A stretch of DNA of 62,793 nucleotides from Mycolicibacterium novocastrense. Its GTDB lineage: Bacteria; Actinomycetota; Actinomycetes; Mycobacteriales; Mycobacteriaceae. Below are positions 18,009 to 27,914 of this stretch, in pieces (the stretch's first letter is position 1; each line of letters begins with the position of its first letter). The stretch covers positions 1 to 62,793 of the forward strand of contig NZ_BCTA01000018.1 in assembly GCF_001570485.1 (NCBI RefSeq), written 5' to 3'. A model generated the notes under the pieces. The model was not told the DNA's origin, searched no databases, and worked only from the letters and a program-made list of their open reading frames with translations. A program made the translations under genes and the position numbers.

Positions 18009-18938
18009 ATGCCCGAAGTGCAACTGCATCGCGACGGACACCCGGCCTATCGCCGCAAAGTCCGCTTCGACTGGTCGGATTTGCCGCTGCACTGGGTGCC
18101 CGGTGATCCGTTCTCGACGCACATGATGAACGTGCTGCATTTGCTGCTGCCGGAAGGTGAGCGACACTTCATCAAGGCCGTCCTCGAGGCCTCCTCGCTG
18201 GTCGACGACCCTGAGCTGGAGGCGGCCATCAAGCCGTTCATCCAGCAGGAGTCTTGGCACGCCTGGGCACACCAGGTGGTGCTGGACCACTTGGCCGAGC
18301 AGGGCATCGACACAACTGGATACACCGATCGGCTCGGCAGATATTTGTCGGTCGCCCTGGGCGATCCACCCAAGTTCTTCCCGCCGCCCCTGAAGCGGTG
18401 GTGGCTGTACCGGCGCTTGGCCGACGTGGCCGCCCTGGAACATTTCACGGCGGTGCTCGGTCAGTGGGTGCTACAGAACCGAGGTCTTGATTACGCGCGC
18501 ACTAATCCGGTCATGCTTGATCTGCTCCGATGGCATGGAGCCGAGGAGGTCGAACACCGTTCGCTGGTCTACGACGTGTACCAACACGTCTGCGGGAGCT
18601 ATTGGATCAGGGCATTCTCGATGCTGACGACTGCGCCGCAATTCTTGTTCTGGTGGCTTGTGGGTTTGCGGCACTTGATGAGGCATGACCCGACGATCGA
18701 CGCCAGACCGCGGTGGCGAGACTGGTTCCGCGCGGCGCGTGAGTACCGGGTCCCCGGGCCGTGGCAACTCATCGTGACCGTCCCGCTCCGCTACCTGCGT
18801 CCTAGCCACCATCCCAGCACCGAAGCAAACACGCAGATGGCCATCGACTACCTGGCGTACTCGCCGGCGGCCCGCGACGCGCGTGAGCGCGCCGACGCCC
18901 ACGAACGGTCGAAGGCCGTTCAGGCGGCCCACAGCTAG
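18009..18938 (+). CDS. PF10118 'metal-dependent hydrolase' family, ferritin-like di-iron candidate
   Basis: 309 residues. The family is annotated as a predicted metal-dependent hydrolase, but the visible ligands look like a di-iron helix bundle: E81-x-x-H84 (QQESWHAWAH), E144-H145 (ALEHFTAVL) and E179-E180-x-E182-H183 (WHGAEEVEHRSL), the last giving a second E-x-x-H. The gene is followed directly by a ferredoxin and a ferredoxin reductase, which is the usual partner set of an oxygenase or desaturase, not a hydrolase. An oxidative role on a lipid or hydrophobic substrate is therefore inferred. A hydrophobic segment (FLFWWLVGL) suggests membrane association. Confidence 0.78.
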   Translation: MPEVQLHRDGHPAYRRKVRFDWSDLPLHWVPGDPFSTHMMNVLHLLLPEGERHFIKAVLEASSLVDDPELEAAIKPFIQQESWHAWAHQVVLDHLAEQGIDTTGYTDRLGRYLSVALGDPPKFFPPPLKRWWLYRRLADVAALEHFTAVLGQWVLQNRGLDYARTNPVMLDLLRWHGAEEVEHRSLVYDVYQHVCGSYWIRAFSMLTTAPQFLFWWLVGLRHLMRHDPTIDARPRWRDWFRAAREYRVPGPWQLIVTVPLRYLRPSHHPSTEANTQMAIDYLAYSPAARDARERADAHERSKAVQAAHS

Positions 18939-18980
18939 GCCGGATGTTCGACGAGCTTTTCAAGAGAATCGGGAGGGTCG

Positions 18981-19169
18981 ATGAAGGTTCGGGTTGATTT
19001 GGACACCTGCGACGGAAACGGCGTTTGCATGAGTATTTGCCGCGAGGTCTTCGAAGTACGAGACGACGGTCTTCACCTGCTGCAGGAGCATCCGGGGGAC
19101 GAACTGCGCAAGAAGCTGGTGGGTGCCGAAGTGTCCTGTCCCACCCAGGCAATCACGGTGAAGGACTGA
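18981..19169 (+). CDS. [3Fe-4S]-type ferredoxin
   Basis: 62 residues. The cluster ligands are spaced CDGNGVCMSIC near the N terminus, with the distal CPTQAI. This resembles the small actinobacterial ferredoxins that serve P450s and oxygenases, although most of those have a non-cysteine residue where C18 stands here; the extra cysteine could allow a [4Fe-4S] cluster. GGGAGG lies upstream of the ATG. It sits between the PF10118 protein and the reductase (4 nt before the latter), so electron transfer from the reductase to the PF10118 protein is the likely path. Confidence 0.9.
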   Translation: MKVRVDLDTCDGNGVCMSICREVFEVRDDGLHLLQEHPGDELRKKLVGAEVSCPTQAITVKD

Positions 19170-19173
19170 CCGC

Positions 19174-20379
19174 ATGCCGTCGAATCAGCTGAAGCGGGTG
19201 GTTGTCATCGGTGCCGGCGTGGCGGGCACGATGGCCGCTCAAACGCTGCGGACCGAGGGCTACGACGGCGAGCTCACCATTGTGAGCGCCGAGCGGCATT
19301 CCCCGTACCACCGGCCGCCGTTGTCCAAGAAGTTGCTCACCGGCAAAGTGCATCGGGCGGGCATCGACATGGCGCCGCAGAATGAGCTCGCCGCGCGCGC
19401 GCTGCGAGGCGCCAGCGCGATCGGGCTGGACATGTCGTCGCGCACGGTTGAGGTGCGCGACGACAACCAAAACCGAGCCCTGACGTTCGACGGACTTGTC
19501 ATTGCCAGCGGCGCCGTGGCGCGCCAATGGCCGGGCGGCCCGGTGCCCGGCGGCGTGATGGCGCTCCGCACGGTCGATGACTGCTTGGCCATTCGCGACA
19601 AGCTCGGCAAACGAACTCGCGTCGTGGTCGTCGGCGGCGGGTTCATCGGCACCGAAGTCGCCGCGAGTCTGCGCTCGTTGGGTCTGAAGGTGACGCTGCT
19701 GTCTCAGGCCGACACCTTGCTGCAGTCCGCGTTGGGCCACGAGATGGCGCAGTGCTGGACCGACTTGCATCGCCAGCATGGCGTCGACGTGCGAGTCGGT
19801 GTCAACGTCGACAGGTTGGTCGGCAACGGACATGTGAAGGCCGTTCAACTCAGCGATGGCTCGAGGCTGAAGGCCGACCTCGTGCTTATCGGCCTCGGGG
19901 TGGAGCCAGCCATCGAGTGGCTACGTGGCTCCGGATTGAAGGTCGACAAGGGTGTGATGTGTGACGCGACCGGGGCTGCAGAAGGTGCTACCGGTGTCGT
20001 CGCCGCGGGTGATGTCGCGCGCTGGTGGCATCCGCTGTATCAGCAGCATTTGCGTATCGAGCACTGGGACCACGCGTCGCGGCAGGGTGTCGCGGCGGCG
20101 AGGACTCTGTTGGCCGGGCCCGACAACGCCGAGCAGTACGATGCTGTGCCGTACTTCTGGTCCGATCAGTACGACGTGAAGCTCCAATTGGTCGGCGTGC
20201 CAACCGGCTACGACGTCGTCGAAATCATTGAGGGCAGTGCTGGCGATTGGGAGTTTGTCGCCGCATACGGGAAGAATGGACGGACCATCGCGGTACTCAG
20301 CACCGTCCCCGGCCGGGTGAACGACTACCGCAGCGCCATCGGCAATCAAGCCGAATTCCCTCCGCGGCTTCACACATAG
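19174..20379 (+). CDS. Ferredoxin reductase (FAD/NAD(P)-dependent)
   Basis: 401 residues. The FAD motif VVVIGAGVAGTMAAQTLR and the NAD(P) motif VVVVGGGFIGTEVAASL are at the expected positions. HRPPLSKKLLTG is typical of putidaredoxin/rhodocoxin-type reductases, and AAGDVARWW is the second FAD-contact motif. A C-terminal reductase domain follows. It would reduce the adjacent ferredoxin with NAD(P)H. Gene order PF10118, ferredoxin, reductase with short gaps supports one operon. Confidence 0.92.
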   Translation: MPSNQLKRVVVIGAGVAGTMAAQTLRTEGYDGELTIVSAERHSPYHRPPLSKKLLTGKVHRAGIDMAPQNELAARALRGASAIGLDMSSRTVEVRDDNQNRALTFDGLVIASGAVARQWPGGPVPGGVMALRTVDDCLAIRDKLGKRTRVVVVGGGFIGTEVAASLRSLGLKVTLLSQADTLLQSALGHEMAQCWTDLHRQHGVDVRVGVNVDRLVGNGHVKAVQLSDGSRLKADLVLIGLGVEPAIEWLRGSGLKVDKGVMCDATGAAEGATGVVAAGDVARWWHPLYQQHLRIEHWDHASRQGVAAARTLLAGPDNAEQYDAVPYFWSDQYDVKLQLVGVPTGYDVVEIIEGSAGDWEFVAAYGKNGRTIAVLSTVPGRVNDYRSAIGNQAEFPPRLHT

Positions 20380-20582
20380 CCCGCTTAAAACCTCAGCGAA
20401 TCAGCTACACAACTACGCCAACGAGCCTGCCGGCCAGCAGCGCCCCCGCCGATGACAACGCGTAACGATTGAAGGTCGTCGGCACGGAGTCCGTGCCTCG
20501 TTTGAACGTGCATGGTCGTGATCGACCTTTGCTGGACCAACTTGCCTGCCATCGGGGGTGTGCCTGATTCGGTATCGGTCGG

Positions 20583-22268
20583 TCATTCGGTGTCGTTTCG
20601 CTGGCCGTGCGGCGCCTGGCCATCTCCCGTGTCGCAACGGTGCTGGTATTGACCAAGCGCGGTCAGCGCTCGGCGTTCCTGCTCGTGCGCTATGCGGGTG
20701 AGCTGTTCGTTCTCGCCGGGCGGGTCGGCGGTCAGCAGGCTGCCGGCGCCGGGTGCACCGGCTGCGCCGAGCTTATTGATCCGCTTGGGCACCGCAGCGC
20801 CCTGATACTGCAGCGGAATCGGGTGGCCGTCGTCGTCGACGGGTCCCAACGGTTGGTGTATCTCGATGTAGGCGCCATGCGGCAGTCGTTTGATGATGCC
20901 GGTCTCCACACCATGCTCGAGCACTTCGCGGTCGCTGCGTTGCAGCGCTACACACCACCGGTAGGTGATGTAGTAGACGATGGCGGGCAAGACCACCATG
21001 CCGATGCGCCCGATCCAGGTGGTGGCATTGAGCGAGACGTGGAACTTCAGCGCGATGATGTCGTTCATCCCACTTAGAGTCAGGACCATGTAGAACGCGA
21101 TCGCCGACGCCCCGAGAGCGGTGCGCACCGGCACGTCGCGCGGGCGCTGCAGCAGGTTGTGGTGCACGTTGTCGCCGGTGAGTTTTTTCTCGATCCACGG
21201 ATAGACGGTGAGCAGACCGAACACCACACCCATGATCAGCGCCACCCAGAACGCGGCGGGCACGGTGTGGCCCCAGAAATACAGCTCCCAGGCCGGCCAC
21301 AACCGGGCCAGGCCCTCGGTCCACATCAGATAGAAATCGGGCTGCGAACCAGCCGAGACCTGCGCCGGGTTGTATGGGCCGAGCTGCCAGATCGGGTTGA
21401 TCTGCAACAGTCCACCCATCAGACCCAGCACGCCGGTGACCATCGCGAAAAAGGCGCCGGACTTGGCGCCGAACACCGGCATCACCCGAACCCCGACCAC
21501 GTTGTGCTCGGTGCGACCTGGGCCGGGGAACTGGGTGTGTTTCTGAAACCACACGAGCGACAAGTGGAGTCCGATCAGCGCAGCGAAGATCGCTGGAAAA
21601 ATCAAGATGTGGATGGTGTACATGCGCGCGATGATGATCTCGCCGGGGAAATCGCCGCCGAACAAGGCCCAGTGCATCCAGGTGCCGATCACCGGGATGC
21701 TCATGGTGATCGAAGACAGCGCGATGCGCAGCCCGGTGCCCGAGAGTAGATCATCAGGCAGCGAGTAGCCGAAGTAGCCCTCGAACATGGCCAAGATCAG
21801 CAGCACAGACCCGATCACCCAGTTGGCCTCGCGCGGCCGGCGAAACGCGCCGGTGAAAAAGATCCGCGCCAAGTGCACCATGATCGACGCGGCGAACATC
21901 AACGCCGCCCAGTGATGAACCTGGCGCACAAACAATCCGCCGCGCACCTCGAAGCTGATGTCGAGCGTCGACTCGTAGGCTTTCGACATCTGCACGCCGC
22001 GCAGCGGCTGATACACCCCGTTGTAGGTGACTTCGGCCATCGACGGGTCGAAGAACAATGTCAGGTAGATCCCAGTGATGATCAGCACGATGAAGCTGTA
22101 GAGGGCGATCTCACCCAACAGAAACGACCAGTGCGTCGGGAATACCTTGTTGAGTTGGCGGCGTGCGGACGCCGAGGGGTGATAGCGCGAATCGATCGCA
22201 TCGCCCTGCTCGGCGAGAAGCCGGTCAAGTTTTGGACTCACCACGACTCTTCTTGTCTTTTCTGCCAT
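20583..22268 (-). CDS. qcrB: Cytochrome bc1 cytochrome b subunit (orphan QcrB)
   Basis: 561 residues, full length for actinobacterial QcrB. Haem-ligand helices are intact ([35 protein letters not shown]), as are the quinol-site region and the long actinobacterial C-terminal extension ([20 protein letters not shown]). In mycobacteria qcrB normally follows qcrC and qcrA; here it stands alone, so it is an extra copy that could swap into the host bc1-aa3 supercomplex. The [10 protein letters not shown] segment, where imidazopyridine resistance changes are known in M. tuberculosis QcrB, keeps the Thr. The first residues and start at 22268 match the family. Confidence 0.93.
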   Translation of the reverse strand: MAEKTRRVVVSPKLDRLLAEQGDAIDSRYHPSASARRQLNKVFPTHWSFLLGEIALYSFIVLIITGIYLTLFFDPSMAEVTYNGVYQPLRGVQMSKAYESTLDISFEVRGGLFVRQVHHWAALMFAASIMVHLARIFFTGAFRRPREANWVIGSVLLILAMFEGYFGYSLPDDLLSGTGLRIALSSITMSIPVIGTWMHWALFGGDFPGEIIIARMYTIHILIFPAIFAALIGLHLSLVWFQKHTQFPGPGRTEHNVVGVRVMPVFGAKSGAFFAMVTGVLGLMGGLLQINPIWQLGPYNPAQVSAGSQPDFYLMWTEGLARLWPAWELYFWGHTVPAAFWVALIMGVVFGLLTVYPWIEKKLTGDNVHHNLLQRPRDVPVRTALGASAIAFYMVLTLSGMNDIIALKFHVSLNATTWIGRIGMVVLPAIVYYITYRWCVALQRSDREVLEHGVETGIIKRLPHGAYIEIHQPLGPVDDDGHPIPLQYQGAAVPKRINKLGAAGAPGAGSLLTADPPGENEQLTRIAHEQERRALTALGQYQHRCDTGDGQAPHGQRNDTE

Positions 22269-22718
22269 CTAGCCCGCCGCCTGGGTAACCCGCGACCACA
22301 TGAGCTAAACAGGGTGCCAAGGACTTGATCCCTGAAGATTTCCGCGTGCCGGCACACTATCCGCCCGCAGCAGTGCTGCACCTGCGACTGGGCTCGGCGC
22401 GGCCGATCCGGATTTTCGATCAAAGCCTTCATTGCGAGCAGCGGCGGCGCAACGAAGAGAAGCGACCGCGACGCCGAATTGGACGCCTAACACCGTTTAT
22501 GCAGCGCCTACACCAGATGCGGCCAACGACCGTGCTGCTCCGAGTTAGGCGAGCAATATTCGTCGCCGAGACCAGCCCATTGATCTGCAGCAAGCAGTCA
22601 ATCAGCAGCGGCACCGCAGCGGCGTCAGCGATACGAACCCATGGGCCACTGAGCCTCTGGGCGAACGACTACGGCATCAGTCGGGTGCCCGGCGCATCAT
22701 CAAGGTGTGGGCAGCTGG
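22269..22718. other. Gap with no recognised gene
   Basis: About 450 bp between qcrB and the L,D-transpeptidase stop. It should hold the qcrB promoter. No gene was recognised. Confidence 0.4.
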
Positions 22719-23588
22719 TTAACCAGTCACCATCCGAGAAACTTCAGTGCTGTTCTCCTGCACGATAATTGGGTCACCGACGTTGACCGTGTTGAAGTAC
22801 CACTCGGCGTCCTCGGTGCTAAGGCCGACGCAGCCGTGGCTAACATTCTCATACCCGAGTACATTGACATTCCACGGAGCCGAGTGCACGAAGAGGCCGC
22901 GGCGAGTGAAACGGACGGCGTACTCCACGGTGACCAGGTAACCGTCGGGATCGTCGATGGGAATGCCGACACTGCTGGAATCCATGACCACGTCGCGTTC
23001 TTTGGCGAGAACCGTGTAGGTGCCCACAGGTGTTGGGTACTCGGGCCGGCCCATCGAGGCCGGAAATACCCCTGGCTTGCCCCAGTTTGGTCGGTGGTGC
23101 GGCGCCGGTAGTTCAATCGGCGGTCCCGTGTCGACGCCGTCGATGCTTACGGTGAACGTGTGCTCAGAGATGCTGGCCGTGCCGATCACGGCGCGACCGG
23201 TAACGAACTCCGTTTTCACGCCGCCCACCGAAAGCGCGATCGTACTGTGCGCGGGCCAGAATTGGTCGGGAATCCATTGCACGGCCGCGTTGTCGAGCCA
23301 TTCGAACTTGCCCGTCATCGTGGGCACCGACGTGATGTCGATGGCACGCTCGGCGGCGCGCTTGTCGGCCACGGGCGCACTGAACGTCACCACCACCGGA
23401 TGTCCCACCCCGACGACGTCCCCGCGCGCGGGCAGCACCGAAGCAATGGCGGGCTTGAACAACGGGCCAGCCGCCGTGGGCGGCACATACGACGGGTTAG
23501 CTGCCGTCCTACTGGCGACGGCCGGTGCTGCGCACACGATCGCATTGATTCCGATCGCAGCAAGAATCCCCAGAGCAACCCCACGCAT
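22719..23588 (-). CDS. L,D-transpeptidase (YkuD) with Ig-like domain
   Basis: 289 residues. A signal peptide (to about VASRTA) is followed by a Big/Ig-like domain (VLPARGDVVGVGHPVVVTFSAPV through IPDQFWPAHSTIALSVG) and a YkuD catalytic domain with HSAPWNVNVLGYENVSHGCV, containing the catalytic His and the nucleophile Cys of SHGC. This order matches the smaller mycobacterial Ldt enzymes that form 3-3 cross-links in peptidoglycan. It acts outside the membrane. No operon partner is evident. Confidence 0.92.
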   Translation of the reverse strand: MRGVALGILAAIGINAIVCAAPAVASRTAANPSYVPPTAAGPLFKPAIASVLPARGDVVGVGHPVVVTFSAPVADKRAAERAIDITSVPTMTGKFEWLDNAAVQWIPDQFWPAHSTIALSVGGVKTEFVTGRAVIGTASISEHTFTVSIDGVDTGPPIELPAPHHRPNWGKPGVFPASMGRPEYPTPVGTYTVLAKERDVVMDSSSVGIPIDDPDGYLVTVEYAVRFTRRGLFVHSAPWNVNVLGYENVSHGCVGLSTEDAEWYFNTVNVGDPIIVQENSTEVSRMVTG

Positions 23589-23811
23589 GGCACCAAACTC
23601 CTCCGAAATGACAACGGCGTCAATTGGATTGTAGGAATGCTCGGCCTATCGATATGCAGACGCGCCTTGGCGATTCGGTCAAGGGTCAGTCACGCTTCGG
23701 ACACAGAAAGAATCCGGCGTTGTTGTTGCCCTCGAGAAAGGCGGCCGCGTGGTCGGATCACGCCTCGGCGTTGGCCACGAAAACCTCGGTGGTCTAGAAG
23801 AGGGCGACGTC

Positions 23812-25146
23812 CTACGCCGCGAGCCCGAGTTCGACGGCTTTGGTGAACGAATCGTCTATGAGAACGACTGCCCGATTTCGGGAGTCGAGGATCGATGCCG
23901 CGATCGACGCCCGGTACCCGGACCCACAGTGCACCCAGATTTCCCCGGCAGGGACCTCGTCGAAGCGAGCGAGCAGTTCGTGCAGCGGAATGTTCACCGC
24001 ACCCGGCACATGGCTGTCGGCGTACTCGTTGGCCTGTCGGACGTCCAAGATGGTGACCTCTGACGCAATCGTCCTCAGCTCGGAGAAATCGCTGACTCGG
24101 TAGGACCGCAACGCGGGTCCGGCACTTAGGTCGTCCATCGCTCCGGTAGCCGCACCACGAACCTCGTCGATCCCGATACGGACGAGTTCCCTTCGCGCAT
24201 CGGCGATCTGATTTTCGTCATCACCGATGAGAGTCAGCGGCGCGCCCCACTGGTACAGCCATCCCAGGTAGGTGACGAACGAGTCCGAGAGCTCGAAGCC
24301 GAGCGTGCCGGCCAGATGGCCCGCCGCGAAGGCGGTTCGGCTGCGCAGATCCACGACCCACTCCCCCGCATCGATGCGCCGACGCAACTCTTGCGGGTCG
24401 ACCGCCGCTGGCATGGACAAGTCAACGGGAGCCGGGCCAGCCGTGTTGATCACCCCCATGTGCGCGTAGTACGCCGGATATGCAGTCAGACCTGCGAGCA
24501 GATTCTCGACGTAGGTTTCCTCGTCAGAAGTCAGCGCGGGATTGGTGCGCCGCTGCTCGCCGATGGTCGACGAGTCCCCGCTGGCCGGCGACGCCGAGCA
24601 GAAGCTGCCGAATCCATGTGTGGGATACACCTGGGTGTCGTCGGGCAATTCGCCGGCCAGTCGGCGCACGGAGTGAAACTGCGCATGGGCGAGCGCTACG
24701 GTGTCGTCAGGGCCGACGAGATCAGTGCGTCCCGTCGTTCCGTGCAACATCGACCCACCGGTGAACACTGCCGTCCGGTCGCCGGTGCGCAGGATGTAGC
24801 TGACGTGGTGGTGTGTGTGGCCGGGGGTGTGCACCACCTCGAGTCGCATCGACCCTGCGTTGATGACGTCACCGTCGCGGACAGGCCGCCGCTCGTAGTC
24901 GACGTCATCGCCCGCAGGCACCACGTATTCGGCGCCGACGACACGGGACAGCTCCAGCCCGCCGGTGACGTAGTCGTTGTGAATGTGTGTTTCCACGACG
25001 TGGGTGATGGTCGCGCCGCGCTCGGCCGCCGACGCGAGGACGCGGTCAATGTCGCGCTGCGGGTCGACGACGACGGCGACACCATCATGGTCGATCAAAT
25101 AGCTACGGTCACCAAGACTCGAAGTGTCGATAATGGATATCTGCAT
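23812..25146 (-). CDS. cstB: Persulfide dioxygenase-rhodanese fusion (CstB-like)
   Basis: 444 residues in three parts. The N-terminal metallo-beta-lactamase fold has THIHNDYVTGG and VHTPGHTHHH, as in non-haem Fe persulfide dioxygenases. A middle rhodanese-like domain (VVDLRSRTAFAAGHLAG) lacks a catalytic cysteine. The C-terminal rhodanese has the active-site loop VHCGSGYRA. Length and order equal those of S. aureus CstB, which converts low-molecular-weight persulfides to thiosulfate. It is the last gene of the cstR-DUF302-tauE-cstB operon, 38 nt after tauE. Confidence 0.9.
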   Translation of the reverse strand: MQISIIDTSSLGDRSYLIDHDGVAVVVDPQRDIDRVLASAAERGATITHVVETHIHNDYVTGGLELSRVVGAEYVVPAGDDVDYERRPVRDGDVINAGSMRLEVVHTPGHTHHHVSYILRTGDRTAVFTGGSMLHGTTGRTDLVGPDDTVALAHAQFHSVRRLAGELPDDTQVYPTHGFGSFCSASPASGDSSTIGEQRRTNPALTSDEETYVENLLAGLTAYPAYYAHMGVINTAGPAPVDLSMPAAVDPQELRRRIDAGEWVVDLRSRTAFAAGHLAGTLGFELSDSFVTYLGWLYQWGAPLTLIGDDENQIADARRELVRIGIDEVRGAATGAMDDLSAGPALRSYRVSDFSELRTIASEVTILDVRQANEYADSHVPGAVNIPLHELLARFDEVPAGEIWVHCGSGYRASIAASILDSRNRAVVLIDDSFTKAVELGLAA

Positions 25147-25184
25147 AGAGAAATTCGCCTTTCTAAGAGTTTGTTGCTGGCGCG

Positions 25185-25958
25185 TCAGCGCAGGAACACG
25201 ATGTCGACCACCACATATGCGGCGACCGCGAACACCAGGTAGGCGAACCAGCGTTGAATTCGCCCGGTGTCCAACCGGGTACCGACCTGACCGGCAATCA
25301 ACGATCCCGCGACGGCGGTTGCGACGAACGCCGCGGTGATGATCCAGTCGATGCTGCTTTGACTCGCGTGCGCGAGCGAACCGGCAACAGAGTTGGCGAC
25401 GATGATCAACAGCGATGTGCCGATGGCGATGGGCATCTGCACACCGAGCAGCAACACCAACGCCGGGACGACGAGGAAGCCGCCACCCACGCCGAACAAG
25501 CCGGTGAGCACGCCGACTGCCAGTCCCACCGGGATTGACCGAGTCGCACAGCGACGCCAGTTGATGCCCGAATCGCCGACCGTGCAGGCGGTTCCGGTAT
25601 CGGCGTTATCCATCACCATGCGTATGCCGGCGATCACCATGACAGCGGCGAACCCCAGCAGCAGCACCGACTCCGGCAGGTGCCGGCCGATCGAGCTTCC
25701 GACAAACGTCGCGGGGATACCGGCCGCGGCGAACACCCCTGCCAGTCGCCACTGCACCTGCCCGGCGCGGACCTTGGGCAGCGCGCCGACCGCAGAGGCT
25801 ACGGCGACCACGACCAGCGACATCGGAATGGCCTGCTCCACCGGGACGGCCAGCACATAGACCAACGCCGGGACAGCCAGGATGGAGCCGCCGCCACCGA
25901 GCAAGCCCAAGAAGACGCCGATGACGGCGCCGAGGGCAAGCGTGATGGGCAGCGTCAT
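25185..25958 (-). CDS. TauE/SafE-family sulfur-anion transporter
   Basis: 257 residues, mostly hydrophobic, with two repeats of the TauE signature: LALGAVIGVFLGLLGGGGSI at the N terminus and GLAVGVLTGLFGVGGGFLVV in the middle. Members export sulfite or related anions. In the reactive-sulfur operons of other bacteria this protein (CstT-like) accompanies the persulfide dioxygenase, so thiosulfate or sulfite transport fits. The start lies 2 nt from the DUF302 stop. Confidence 0.88.
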   Translation of the reverse strand: MTLPITLALGAVIGVFLGLLGGGGSILAVPALVYVLAVPVEQAIPMSLVVVAVASAVGALPKVRAGQVQWRLAGVFAAAGIPATFVGSSIGRHLPESVLLLGFAAVMVIAGIRMVMDNADTGTACTVGDSGINWRRCATRSIPVGLAVGVLTGLFGVGGGFLVVPALVLLLGVQMPIAIGTSLLIIVANSVAGSLAHASQSSIDWIITAAFVATAVAGSLIAGQVGTRLDTGRIQRWFAYLVFAVAAYVVVDIVFLR

Positions 25959-25960
25959 GG

Positions 25961-26356
25961 CTAATGCGCCAGCGCCTCAATGACCGCATGCAACCGCGCG
26001 GCAGCCTCGTCGGCCACCTGCGCCAGTCGCGGCTGGTCCGCGACCTGCACTATAAGCTGCGGATCCATCGCATCAACGATCACCACTCCGTCGGTCGAAC
26101 CCGTACGCACGACCACGTTGCAGGGCAGCAGCAATCCGATCTGGCGGTCCACGCCGATGGCACAGTGGGCCAGCGGCGGGTTGCATGCGCCGAGAACCAG
26201 GTAGTTCTCCATATCTTCGCCAAGTTTGGCTTTCAGGGTTGCCTTCATGTCGAACTCGGTCAGTACGCCGAAGCCGTGATCTGACAACGCTTTACGAGTC
26301 CGTTCGACTGCGTCGTCAAAGTATGTGTGGAGGGTGGTAGAGATGGCCAAGGTCAT
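25961..26356 (-). CDS. DUF302 protein
   Basis: 131 residues. The DUF302 core is visible as GFGVLTEFDMKATLKAKLG, VLGACNPPLAHCAI and GLLLPCNVVVR. The function of DUF302 is not established, but the family is often linked to sulfur or heavy-metal response operons; the CNPP and PCN cysteines may react with sulfane sulfur, which is inference. AAAGGA precedes the ATG at 26356. It lies second in the CstR-like operon. Confidence 0.85.
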   Translation of the reverse strand: MTLAISTTLHTYFDDAVERTRKALSDHGFGVLTEFDMKATLKAKLGEDMENYLVLGACNPPLAHCAIGVDRQIGLLLPCNVVVRTGSTDGVVIVDAMDPQLIVQVADQPRLAQVADEAAARLHAVIEALAH

Positions 26357-26370
26357 CTGATGTCCTTTCG

Positions 26371-26649
<279 letters not shown>

Positions 26650-26686
26650 TCAGTACGGACGGGGTATTTGTCCGATTGCCTCCTAA

Positions 26687-26704
26687 TATACCCCTAGGGG
26701 TATA
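26687..26704. promoter_or_regulatory. CstR-type operator
   Basis: Perfect 18-bp palindrome TATACCCCTAGGGGTATA, 46-64 bp upstream of the cstR-like start. CsoR-family repressors bind such A/T-flanked G/C tracts. Similar sites occur at 50055-50071 and 50121-50136. Confidence 0.75.
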
Positions 26705-27914
26705 GTCCGTGGAGGGGCGGCCCACCTCCCTCGCGCTTGCGCCGATGCGAGAAGTCAGCATCAAGTCGGCCCTCGAGGTGCAGGCGCAGTGGCTCCGCCA
26801 CCTACGCGCTTGGTTCGCCACCGTCGTCGGGGGACGTGAACGCGCGCATCGCTGAACTCGGTGGGAGCAGAAGCGAATGTCATGATTGTCGTGACATAAG
26901 CGGCGACTGGTCGTGGGTGATCGATGTGGACGCAGCGGTGTGGGTCAGTCGATACCAGGTGGTGGTAGCGGCATGACTTACCGCCACGGAGACGTGATGT
27001 TGCGCAACGCGGTGGCCCGAACGGGTCTGCTATGAGGCCCATGCCGTCACACGCGGGCAGGACCGGTTCTGTGATCACGGTTTGGCCGGGCGCAGGTGAG
27101 TGCGGTGATCCGTGGCGGTGTTGACGACGTAACTGAAGAAGTCGAGCGCGTTAGATGGCGCTCCCGTGCTGCGTTCCGGCTCGCAGGCCGAGGAAGCCAT
27201 TTTCGGCCGCGGCCCGTCAGCTAGGCTGCGATCGTCGCCATCATCTACTTAGGCCCGCTGGCGTGCAGCATCAAGGGCTGGTCCCATGCTGCTCACCAGG
27301 ATGACACCGGCGACCAGTGAGTCTCGTGTGGTCGACCAGCCGCCCGGCGAGGTGAGCGGCTTCTGCGTCGCCGCACATCTCGGTTAGGACGGTGAAGCCG
27401 GAGATGTCGACGGCAGCTGAAATCGACCCCTGCCAGGTTACTCGGGTCTGTGACGATGTTCTGCCGGAACTTCGCGCCCTCGCTGCCTTAGATCCAGACC
27501 CCAAGGGCGTGTCTGCGGCCCTCCAGATCCACTTCGATGGCCAGATAAGCCACCTGGTTGGGTGATGACCACGTTCTCGCCGATGGGCCGCAGCCCGTCG
27601 ATGTAGAGGGTCCATAGACTTCGTCGAGCGGGCGGGACTGCCAGGCTTGATTTCATCGACCACGACGCCTCGGTGAGCTGGCAATCAGTTCCCGCGACAC
27701 CGACGCGCCGTACACTCGGCCATGTGCGCCTCGATATCGCCGGTAGACATGACGCGCGAATAAAGCTACAACTCAACGGAATTGGTGGGGTTAGGCCGAC
27801 GGGTCTTTTTGGCACGATCGCTGGCTCAAACGGCTCGTTGCGGTTGCGGGGCCGTCAATCTTGACAGGACCGTTGACCGTTGACACCGTTTTCGGCATCG
27901 TGCCGTTGCGGGAG
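26705..27914. other. 1.2-kb region without an intact gene
   Basis: No intact gene was recognised. One short minus-strand segment (27310-27423) resembles a nucleotide cyclase domain and is listed separately. The rest shows nothing recognisable. Confidence 0.45.
27310..27423 (-). pseudogene. Nucleotide cyclase domain remnant
   Basis: A minus-strand frame reads AAVDISGFTVLTE followed by GDAEAAHLAGRLVDH, resembling the first metal-binding strand and helix of class III adenylate/guanylate cyclases. Similarity does not extend on either side, so this is at most a fragment. Confidence 0.35.
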
